64,000 nucleotides of DNA from Fretibacter sp964410285 (GTDB taxonomy: Bacteria; Pseudomonadota; Alphaproteobacteria; Caulobacterales; Maricaulaceae): the NCBI GenBank assembly GCA_964410285.1, contig CAYPFR010000006.1, forward strand, positions 1 through 64,000, in the 5' to 3' direction. Position 1 is the first letter of the stretch. Each line of letters opens with the position of its first letter. Positions 27,172 through 34,480 of the stretch are shown here, in pieces. Both the position numbers and the translations under genes were made by a program. The notes under the pieces are model-generated. The model was not told the DNA's origin. It ran no database searches and was given only the letters and a program-made list of their open reading frames with translations.

Positions 27172-27740
27172 TATGTTGCCCATGTTTTCGGATAATCAGC
27201 CAGAGGCACGCAGCCCTTCCACTCTCCGGGTACGGCTTCATAAGCCAGTTCTTCGGAGGCTCCAATCTCGCTCATGTAATAAGCGGTCGCGGCCGTGCGT
27301 TTCATATCTTTGTAAAAGTTATCAGGGATGGTTCCATTAAAGACGTCGCTGTCATATTTTCCCAAAAGCGATTCTCTTTGTTTGGGGGACATTTTAGAAA
27401 AATCCTGCCCAGCTTTTGCGGTCAGAGTTTTACCAAGCGCGTCCATGCCGTTTGTCCAGTAGTTTTGGAATTTGGTATCGCCCCAGTCTTTCACGAGCGA
27501 TTGCAAAGTGGCCGGCACGCCAGCGGCCACCGCCCCGCCCGTATCCGTTGCCGGAATGATTGTATCCACCAGCGCCGTTAAAAGCACCATATGGGCGGCG
27601 GAAAGCTCCCTCGCGCCCGAGCCAGCCGTCGGCGATTTGCCCTCGCTGCCATTATCCACGCAGGCCGCAAGGGCGCCGCTGGCGGAAATCGCAAGCAGGC
27701 CCTTGATGGCATCGCGGCGATCTAAGCTGAAATTGTTCAT
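27171..27740 (-). CDS. Gluconate 2-dehydrogenase subunit 3-family protein, Tat-exported lipoprotein
   Basis: Small subunit of a membrane-bound GMC dehydrogenase complex, 189 residues. The N terminus has a twin-arginine motif (LDRRDAIKG) and a lipobox ALAAC (Cys27). The rest fits the gluconate_2-dh3 family, with the LTALVDTIIPATDTGGA and NYWTNGMDAL segments. Known members fold with the catalytic subunit and carry it through the Tat pore. Its start overlaps the MFS gene stop by 4 bases and its stop overlaps the GMC copy 2 start. Confidence 0.88.
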   Translation of the reverse strand: MNNFSLDRRDAIKGLLAISASGALAACVDNGSEGKSPTAGSGARELSAAHMVLLTALVDTIIPATDTGGAVAAGVPATLQSLVKDWGDTKFQNYWTNGMDALGKTLTAKAGQDFSKMSPKQRESLLGKYDSDVFNGTIPDNFYKDMKRTAATAYYMSEIGASEELAYEAVPGEWKGCVPLADYPKTWAT

Positions 27741-28999
27741 GAATGCTCTCCATTGGAGGTGAAGGATTTGCGCAGCGCGAATAAAAGGCCGTAGGCAAGT
27801 ATCAAGACCACAGGGAACAACAAAATTTTGCTTAGGGTTGCTTGCCCCGCCGCAAGCTGCACCGCTTCTCCGGCAAGGCCAGACGCTTCGGCTTTAGCGG
27901 TTTCACTATCAAGCCAGCCGCCGATAACGGGCTGCCACATAGCAAGTCCCATCATGCCCGCGCCGCCGACTATCGACATACCTAGCGCGCCTGTTTGCGG
28001 CATGTATTCGCCGACGAAACCAACCATGGTGGGCCAGAAATAGCAAACACCAATCGCAAAGACGATCGCGGCTAAATAGGTCATGGGCCCCGTTGCGATA
28101 CTCAGAAGAAAAACGCCCAAAGTCGTGACAATTGCTGAGAATAATAGAACTCCAATCGGGTTTAGGGCATGAACCAAGGGACCTGCGAAATACCGCCCGA
28201 TCGCCATAAGGCCCGTCACAATTGCCAAAATAACCAGCGGATTTGCGCCCGAGCTTTCCAGCAAAGAGCCAACCCATTGCTGGGTACCAAGTTCGGTTGT
28301 TGCCGTAATCGTCATCAGAACACACATGAAGATAAAGAGCGGAGAGAGCAAAGACTTCAAATTCTTGCCCGTATCGGTCAAATCTGTTTTATCGCGGCGA
28401 ACGTCAGGAAACTTGGTAGTAAAAATCATATAGCCGTAAATAAGGGTCGGTATAAGCATGACAGCAATTTCAAGCTGCCATGTTGGGTTACCCGATCCGC
28501 CAAATAATTTCTTCACCAAAAGCGCCGCAAGGGAGCCAACGACGATACCGCCCGGAAACCAGACATGAAATTTGTTGAGCATGGTCGTCTTATTATCGCG
28601 GTGCATATTGGCAATCATGGGGTTACACGCCGCCTCAACCGCGCCATTGGCAAAACCAACAAAAAAGGTCGAGATCACCAGTCCCATAAACCCGCCGGCA
28701 AAAATCGTAAGCCCCAATCCCAGTAAATGCCCGAGAAAGGCAATAATCATAATCAAGCGCGGACCTATGGAATTATACAATAACCCCCCAAGCACGGTCG
28801 CCGCTGGAAATCCGAAAAAGGCCATTGAAGCCGTCCAGCCGAGCTGCGCTTTCGTAAGATTAAATTCTGCGCCCAAATCATTAAGCATCCCTGCGCGAAT
28901 AGCAAAGGTCATTGCAGTCACGCAGAGCGCTATACAGCTAAGCAAAAATAAGCGATTGGGCTTTATGCCCTCGTTCATCGCGTGTGTTGTATCTACCAT
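27737..28999 (-). CDS. MFS transporter, sugar-type
   Basis: Twelve-helix major facilitator, 420 residues. It probably imports a sugar or oxidised sugar for the surrounding operon. About 12 hydrophobic segments are visible, with SMAFFGFPAATVLGG and an NGAVEAACNPM segment reminiscent of the FucP-like branch, and a cytoplasmic central loop with charged residues (KFPDVRRDKTD). GGGGA precedes the ATG. The gene lies between the cytoplasmic isomerase and the dehydrogenase small subunit. Substrate inferred only from context. Confidence 0.85.
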   Translation of the reverse strand: MVDTTHAMNEGIKPNRLFLLSCIALCVTAMTFAIRAGMLNDLGAEFNLTKAQLGWTASMAFFGFPAATVLGGLLYNSIGPRLIMIIAFLGHLLGLGLTIFAGGFMGLVISTFFVGFANGAVEAACNPMIANMHRDNKTTMLNKFHVWFPGGIVVGSLAALLVKKLFGGSGNPTWQLEIAVMLIPTLIYGYMIFTTKFPDVRRDKTDLTDTGKNLKSLLSPLFIFMCVLMTITATTELGTQQWVGSLLESSGANPLVILAIVTGLMAIGRYFAGPLVHALNPIGVLLFSAIVTTLGVFLLSIATGPMTYLAAIVFAIGVCYFWPTMVGFVGEYMPQTGALGMSIVGGAGMMGLAMWQPVIGGWLDSETAKAEASGLAGEAVQLAAGQATLSKILLFPVVLILAYGLLFALRKSFTSNGEHS

Positions 29000-29043
29000 T
29001 TTAAGTCCCCTAATTTACTTATATTATTAATTGGCAGCCTGGC

Positions 29044-30096
29044 TCAACTCAGCCCCAACATTTTGCGGTTGCTGGCCTGATCAGCAGCCCCGCCGGCGAA
29101 ATCGTCAAAGGCTTTATCTGTGACCCTGATGATATGGTCGGCGACAAATTTCGCGCCTTCGCGCGCGCCGTCCTGATTATGCTTGAGCGCGCATTCCCAT
29201 TCAACCACCGCCCAGCCGTCAAAGTCATAGGCAGAGAGCTTTGAGAAAATCGCCTTGAAGTCAATCTGTCCATCGCCAAGCGAACGGAACCGGCCCGGAC
29301 GTTCCGTCCAGCCCTGATATCCGCCGTAAACGCCCGATTTCCCATTTGGGCGAAACTCTGCGTCTTTAACGTGGAACATTTTTATGCGCTCATGATAGTG
29401 GTCAACAAATGAGAGATAATCGAGCTGCTGCAAGATAAAATGGCTGGGGTCATAAAGAATATTACAGCGCGGATGATCGTCAACTTCCTTGAGGAAACGC
29501 TCAAAGGTCACGCCGTCATGTAAGTCCTCACCCGGATGAATTTCATAACACACATCCACGCCGCATTCATCATAGTAATCCAAAATAGGCCGCCAGCGCC
29601 GCGCCAGTTCTTTAAAGCCTTCTTCGACAAGGCCCGCCGGACGCTGCGGCCATGGATACATAAAAGGCCAGACCAGCGCGCCTGGAAAGGACACGGATTG
29701 CGTCAGCCCAAGGCGCTGCGAAGCCTTGGCCGCGAACATGACTTGCTCCACGGCCCATTCTTGGCGGGCTTTGGGCTTGCCATGTAAATGCGCGGGCGCA
29801 AAGGCGTCAAACGCGGTGTCATAGGCCGGATGAACCGCCACAAGCTGCCCTTGAATATGGGTAGAAAGCTCTGTGATCTCAACGCCCCATTCCTTGCACT
29901 TGCCCTTATACTCATCGCAATAATCCTGACTTTCGGCCGCGAGTTTCAAGTCAATACAAACGGGGTTATCCGAAGGGATTTGTACGCCTTTATACCCGAC
30001 ACCCGCCATCCAGCGGCAGGCATTTTCCATTGTATCAAACGGCGCATCACCCATAAATTGCGCGAGAAATATTGCGGGGCCTTTAAGAGTCTTCAC
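29044..30096 (-). CDS. Sugar phosphate isomerase/epimerase-family TIM barrel (cytoplasmic)
   Basis: About 350 residues, xylose-isomerase-like TIM barrel with metal-ligand segments YEIHPGED, ILYDPSHF, MFHVKDAEF and VVEWECAL. No signal peptide, so it acts in the cytoplasm. I start at GTG 30096: GGAG lies 8 bases upstream and the codon overlaps the stop of the preceding gene (GTGA). An ATG at 30114 is the alternative. Homologues are often found beside Gfo/Idh/MocA oxidoreductases in keto-sugar catabolism. Confidence 0.87.
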   Translation of the reverse strand: MKTLKGPAIFLAQFMGDAPFDTMENACRWMAGVGYKGVQIPSDNPVCIDLKLAAESQDYCDEYKGKCKEWGVEITELSTHIQGQLVAVHPAYDTAFDAFAPAHLHGKPKARQEWAVEQVMFAAKASQRLGLTQSVSFPGALVWPFMYPWPQRPAGLVEEGFKELARRWRPILDYYDECGVDVCYEIHPGEDLHDGVTFERFLKEVDDHPRCNILYDPSHFILQQLDYLSFVDHYHERIKMFHVKDAEFRPNGKSGVYGGYQGWTERPGRFRSLGDGQIDFKAIFSKLSAYDFDGWAVVEWECALKHNQDGAREGAKFVADHIIRVTDKAFDDFAGGAADQASNRKMLGLS

Positions 30097-31232
30097 GTGC
30101 TGATCTCCGTCCATTCTGAATTATTATCGCTACTTTCAAGCAAAGCCTGCACAAAGGCCATGCCGCGTACGCCGGCCTCTATGCCTGCGGAACTGCCGCT
30201 GTTTGTTTTGAGGGCGCGGGCAAAATCAAGGTAGCAATTGGCAAATGCTTCAATATAGCCCTCAGGATGTCCAGCGGGCGTGCGAAACCACCCCTGAGCG
30301 CCCGCCGAGAGATAGCCTTGCGCTGCGCGTATCGTTTCCATAGGCCGGTCCGCATAGGTGCGAATAAGGCTGTTGGGCTCTTCTTGATGCCACTCAAGCC
30401 CCCCGGTCTCGCCGTAGATCCGGATTGAAAGACTGTTCTCGCGGCCAACGCACACCTGACTGGCGCTAAGCGTACCCTTCACGCCGCCTTCCATGCGAAA
30501 CAGGGCCGAGCCATCGTCATCCAGCCGCCGCCCGTCTACAAAAATTGATAAATCTGCGGCCACATGGGTCATGCGCTTGCCCGTCATAAATTCCGCAAGA
30601 TTATGCGCGTGAGTGCCAATATCGCCCATACATCCCGACCCGCCAGAGCGCGCAGGGTCCGTGCGCCAATCGGCTTGCTTGTTCTCAACTTCACCTGCCA
30701 GCCAGCCTTGGATATATTCAACGAAGACTTTCCTAACCTTGCCAATTCCGCCGGATTCAATAATGCCGCGCGCTTCCCCGACGAGCGGATAGCCCAGATA
30801 GGTATGGGTCAGGCCATAAGATTTTCCGCTACTGTTCACGATTTCTCTAAGATCCCGTGCCTGGTCAAGGTTAAGGGTCGCAGGCTTGTCCGAGAGAACA
30901 TGAAATCCTGCTTCCAAGGCAAGTTTAGCCACTGGGAAATGCATATGGTTTGGCGTCACAATTGAGACGAAATCCATTCGCTCATTCGCCGGCAGGGCCG
31001 CTTCAGCCTGAATCATCGTCTCGAAATCTGCATAACAGCGAGACGGCGAGAGCCCGAGCGCCGCGCCCGTAACCTTACAATTTTCCGGATCGCGCGAAAA
31101 CGCGCCGCATACCAGCTCTATTTCCCCGTCCAGCCGCGCGGCAAGCCGGTGAACATCCCCGATAAAGGCGCCTTGTCCGCCGCCAACCATACCGTATTTA
31201 ATGACGGATTTGTTCTGCAATCTTTCATCCAC
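30093..31232 (-). CDS. Gfo/Idh/MocA-family oxidoreductase
   Basis: NAD(P)-dependent sugar oxidoreductase, 379 residues, cytoplasmic. It has the N-terminal Rossmann motif GMVGGGQGAFIG, the family EKP-like site as HVLSDKPATL and the C-terminal domain motif GGSGCMGDIGTHAHNLAEF. It is probably the first gene of the operon running to 22771. The start is GTG at 31232; a TTG five codons later has a better-spaced GGTGG. In a keto-glycoside pathway it could reduce or oxidise the C3 position inside the cell. Confidence 0.9.
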   Translation of the reverse strand: MDERLQNKSVIKYGMVGGGQGAFIGDVHRLAARLDGEIELVCGAFSRDPENCKVTGAALGLSPSRCYADFETMIQAEAALPANERMDFVSIVTPNHMHFPVAKLALEAGFHVLSDKPATLNLDQARDLREIVNSSGKSYGLTHTYLGYPLVGEARGIIESGGIGKVRKVFVEYIQGWLAGEVENKQADWRTDPARSGGSGCMGDIGTHAHNLAEFMTGKRMTHVAADLSIFVDGRRLDDDGSALFRMEGGVKGTLSASQVCVGRENSLSIRIYGETGGLEWHQEEPNSLIRTYADRPMETIRAAQGYLSAGAQGWFRTPAGHPEGYIEAFANCYLDFARALKTNSGSSAGIEAGVRGMAFVQALLESSDNNSEWTEIST

Positions 31233-31272
31233 CCTTATTTTACCCGGCGCTTTTCACGCTCATGATATTCTC

Positions 31273-31284
31273 AGTCTTAAGACT
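31273..31284. promoter_or_regulatory. Perfect 12-bp palindrome, candidate operator of the sugar-oxidation operon
   Basis: AGTCTTAAGACT reads identically on both strands. It sits 41 bases upstream of the Gfo/Idh/MocA gene in a 111-base gap, where a promoter for the minus-strand operon is expected. The regulator is not known; the motif differs from the LacI-type palindrome near 37305. Confidence 0.45.
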
Positions 31285-31343
31285 AACGCCTCACCGCAAT
31301 CTGGCAAGGCCTCTATTTATTTTACATCATATCCGGGGCCCAA

Positions 31344-33884
31344 TTATTTCAGGCAGCCCGCCGCCCCTTCATTTGCCATCAGCCGTACATCGGACAACGA
31401 AATGGCCAGCTTATCTTCCGACGCCAAAACAAAAGGCGAGGTAATTTGGTCCATTACATCCCCTTCCCCAAAGCAGGAAAGTTTGACTTGATATTCTTGC
31501 CACTCACCCAAGGACGCACCCGCGAGGGATTGACCCAATGGCTGCGCATTTGGCGCGCAGCTTTGCCCGCAGCTAACCGAAAGCGTGAGCGCTTTGCCAT
31601 CCATCTCGCTATCGCGGCGAATACGGAAATAGACCGCCATATCCCCCGTTGTCTGGCGGGACAAATCAACAGCATTGCCGCCAATCTCAAACTGAGCGGC
31701 ATGACTGCCGCCCCATTCAATAGAGCGTATATTCTCCTGCGCCCCGTCATCGGCAGAATTGACCTGAACAGCGCCCATGGGCGAACGTCCGCGAGTGGTT
31801 GCAATGGTCGTTCGGCCCGCAGCATCAGACGCGTAAAGCGCCCACGGGAAGACAGCTTTTCCAACGGTGAAAAACTCGCTGTCATTCTTCACGGAAAGCG
31901 CGATTCCGGCTTCCTCCGGTAGGGTCTCGACCGTGCCGGGCTGCGCATATGACAGACCGTAGCCATAGGCAAACAGAGGATCATAATCCGCGTCCCCAAC
32001 ATTAAGCGGTGTTTGAACGGCAGTGCGCGGCCAAGAATACGGCAGCACGCCTTTAAAGTCATAGGCCGTGCTCCCGCTCGCATCGGTAAACAGAACATCC
32101 GCCGCATAGCCGCCCTCGGAGCCAGGAAGCCAAGCCGCGACAAATGCATCAGAGCTATTGATCTCGCGGTTCATCCACAGCGGACGACCGGAGAGAAAAA
32201 TAGCAACAACGGGAATACCATCGGCCTTGAGTTTTTTCAAAAGCAACAGATCGCTATCATCGCCCGGCTTATAGGAGAGATTATCGATATCCCCTTTAAA
32301 CTCAGCATAAGGCTCTTCGCCAAAAACCACCACGGCCACATCGGGCCTATCTGCGTAGCTTCCATCTTCCGACAATTCAACTGAGCCGCCAGCGGCGTTT
32401 ACATGCCGCTTAACGCCGTCATAAAATGACGAGCCGCCCGGAAAATCAGTATTGGAGTTTCCCGTTCCTTGCCAAGATAGCGTCCAGCCGCCGGATTGCT
32501 TTCCGATATTATGCGCGCCGTCTCCCGCCATCAGCACATTGGCTTTGGGAGAGAGCGGAAGCACACCATTATTTTTGATCAAGACAAGCGATTCTCGCAC
32601 GGCTTGGCGAGCGACTTTTTTTGAGGCCTCGGAGGCCAAGATTTGATATTCACCAGCAAGAGCGCGCAGGCTGGGCTTGCCAGCCTCAAACAGGCCGCTG
32701 CGCAGTTTTACGCGCAATATCCGGCGCACGGCATCCTCAAGGCGGTCCATATCGACCTCACCGGCTTGCGCGCGGGTAAGCAGGCTATCAAAAAGACCGC
32801 GCCAGCTATCAGGCGCCATATACATATCCAGGCCCGCATGCAGAGCTTTGACGCAATCCGTATTCGTACAGCCCTCGATCTGGCCGTGGGCATTCCAGTC
32901 GCCAACGACGAAACCATCAAACCCCATTCGCTCTTTCAGAACGTCTGTAATCAAACCTTTATGACCATGCAGCTTTTTGCCGTGCCAACTCGAAAATGAG
33001 ATCATAACTGACTGCGCGCCTGCTTCAATCGCGACGGGATAGCCCGCGCCATGAATATCGCGCAGCTCTGCTTCGCTATCAAGATTATCGCCTTGGTCAC
33101 GCCCGCCATCTGTACCGCCATCGCCCAAAAAATGCTTGGCAGTCGCGATAACTTTTTCGCCCTTAAGCCAGCCTTCCGTGCCCGCAATGCCTTGAATACC
33201 TTTGATGAGTTCACCAGCATAGCTCGCTGTCACCTCGGGGCTTTCTGCATAGCCCTCATATGTGCGGCCCCAGCGATCATCCCGAACAACGGCAATGGTC
33301 GGCGCAAAGGTCCATTCTTGTCCGCCAACGCGAATTTCCTGCGCCGTCACGGCCCCTATCCGACCCAGAAGCGACGGATTTCGCGTCGCGCCAAGACCAA
33401 TATTATGCGGAAAAACGGTCGCGCCGGGCACATTGTTATGTCCATGCACGGCATCTGTTCCCCAAAGCAACGGAATGAAGGGGCCGCCCTCTAAATCCGC
33501 CGCCTTGCTGGCCTCCCAGAATTTATCCGCCAGCTCCACCCACGCGGAGGCCGGAGACCGGTTATCCCCATTAGGGGCGGAATTACCGCCGTTCAGGAGC
33601 GAGCCCAAGGGGTAAGTTTTTAGGTCCTCAGGCGTAATCGATCCGATATCCGCCTGAACAATCTGGCCAATTTTCTGGCGAAGCGTCATTTGGGATATAA
33701 GTTCGGTGATCCGCGCCTCCATCGCCGCATCAAGACCGACAGGCGATTGGGCTTTAGGCCAATTTTCTGGATTTACAGTTCCGGGGGCCGCCGGCGCTGA
33801 GGGGGCAACGGATTCAGCTGAGCACGCCGAAAGAGCCAAGGCCGCCAAAACCGCTGTCGCGGGCTTTAAAAAAGAGTGCATCAT
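31344..33884 (-). CDS. GH3 beta-glucosidase/glucan glucohydrolase, lipoprotein
   Basis: Glycoside hydrolase family 3 enzyme, 846 residues, releasing glucose (or xylose) from the non-reducing end of beta-glycans. Lipobox ALSAC with Cys21 predicts a membrane-anchored protein. The GH3 N-terminal barrel shows WGTDAVHGHN, KHFLGDGGTDGG and the nucleophile Asp329 in VVGDWN. The second alpha/beta domain and a C-terminal beta-sandwich (about 680-846), like that of ExoP-type enzymes, follow. GGGGGA precedes the start. It feeds the keto-glycoside operon on one side and the xylose cluster on the other. Confidence 0.93.
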   Translation of the reverse strand: MMHSFLKPATAVLAALALSACSAESVAPSAPAAPGTVNPENWPKAQSPVGLDAAMEARITELISQMTLRQKIGQIVQADIGSITPEDLKTYPLGSLLNGGNSAPNGDNRSPASAWVELADKFWEASKAADLEGGPFIPLLWGTDAVHGHNNVPGATVFPHNIGLGATRNPSLLGRIGAVTAQEIRVGGQEWTFAPTIAVVRDDRWGRTYEGYAESPEVTASYAGELIKGIQGIAGTEGWLKGEKVIATAKHFLGDGGTDGGRDQGDNLDSEAELRDIHGAGYPVAIEAGAQSVMISFSSWHGKKLHGHKGLITDVLKERMGFDGFVVGDWNAHGQIEGCTNTDCVKALHAGLDMYMAPDSWRGLFDSLLTRAQAGEVDMDRLEDAVRRILRVKLRSGLFEAGKPSLRALAGEYQILASEASKKVARQAVRESLVLIKNNGVLPLSPKANVLMAGDGAHNIGKQSGGWTLSWQGTGNSNTDFPGGSSFYDGVKRHVNAAGGSVELSEDGSYADRPDVAVVVFGEEPYAEFKGDIDNLSYKPGDDSDLLLLKKLKADGIPVVAIFLSGRPLWMNREINSSDAFVAAWLPGSEGGYAADVLFTDASGSTAYDFKGVLPYSWPRTAVQTPLNVGDADYDPLFAYGYGLSYAQPGTVETLPEEAGIALSVKNDSEFFTVGKAVFPWALYASDAAGRTTIATTRGRSPMGAVQVNSADDGAQENIRSIEWGGSHAAQFEIGGNAVDLSRQTTGDMAVYFRIRRDSEMDGKALTLSVSCGQSCAPNAQPLGQSLAGASLGEWQEYQVKLSCFGEGDVMDQITSPFVLASEDKLAISLSDVRLMANEGAAGCLK

Positions 33885-34014
33885 GACAAATTTTCCCCCG
33901 ATTGTTTTACGTTTGTCATATTTATGTCTCCAGCTATATCAGCAGTTATTGTTTTGCGCCGCGTTAAAATGCCATTGCGCCACATATTATGATCCATAGG
34001 CACGGGATACGCTA

Positions 34015-34056
34015 GGCGTTCGCCCATCTTTTACTTGGGCGTTCGCCCATCTTTTA
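34015..34056. repeat. Two direct copies of a 19-base hairpin-containing unit
   Basis: The unit ggcgttcgcccatctttta occurs at 34015-34033 and 34038-34056 (period 23) and is perfectly repeated. Each copy holds a GGCG-ttCGCC hairpin followed by a T-rich stretch on the plus strand. The second copy covers the end and stop codon of the minus-strand 101-residue ORF. It looks like a duplicated hairpin, with no known family. Confidence 0.6.
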
Positions 34057-34336
34057 TAAGGGTGCAGCGGCTCACAAATGCGACCATTTCTTCTAGGACT
34101 GGTTTTGCAAGGTCATAGGAAAATTTACTGACGAGAAGCGACTCCACATCTGACATCAATGTCACGTCCTCTCGCGTTAAGGACCGCGTCTGGCTAAACG
34201 AGCTATCGCAGGACTCCTTGCTGGTGCCGCAATCATCAAGTTTATGATAGAGCGCTTCGATGAATTGAATTTCTTTTAGAATGGAGTCACCTTTGACTTT
34301 TTTTACATGGGAAAATTGGGTCATATTCTTTGTCAT
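34031..34336 (-). CDS. Hypothetical protein, 101 residues
   Basis: No family recognised. Hydrophilic, no signal peptide, helical-looking, with cysteines at about 36, 43 and 91. The ATG at 34336 has AGGT about 9 bases upstream; a second ATG lies four codons inside. The gene lies between the GH3 gene and the SGNH esterase. A LacI-type palindrome is 77 bases upstream, which argues that it is expressed as part of the sugar regulon. It could be a chance frame; I hold it at moderate confidence. Confidence 0.5.
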   Translation of the reverse strand: MTKNMTQFSHVKKVKGDSILKEIQFIEALYHKLDDCGTSKESCDSSFSQTRSLTREDVTLMSDVESLLVSKFSYDLAKPVLEEMVAFVSRCTLIKDGRTPK

Positions 34337-34412
34337 TCTGAACTACCTGTCATGAATTTTTGACTTACAGCTGGGGAGACCTGCGGCTCTAGAGACACTA
34401 CAAAAACAATTA

Positions 34413-34426
34413 TGACAACGCTGTCA
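34413..34426. promoter_or_regulatory. Candidate LacI-family operator (site 2)
   Basis: TGACAACGCTGTCA is a 14-base imperfect palindrome (one mismatched central pair). It differs from the site at 37304-37317 in 2 of 14 bases. On the minus strand it overlaps a TTGACA -35-like hexamer, so binding would block transcription towards the 101-residue ORF and possibly the GH3 gene. The link to the LacI protein at 36195-37238 is inferred. Confidence 0.55.
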
Positions 34427-34480
34427 ATACCTAAATGACCCTTTTTGCAATGTAAGCGTCTGGATTGTAAAAAAAGCTGG

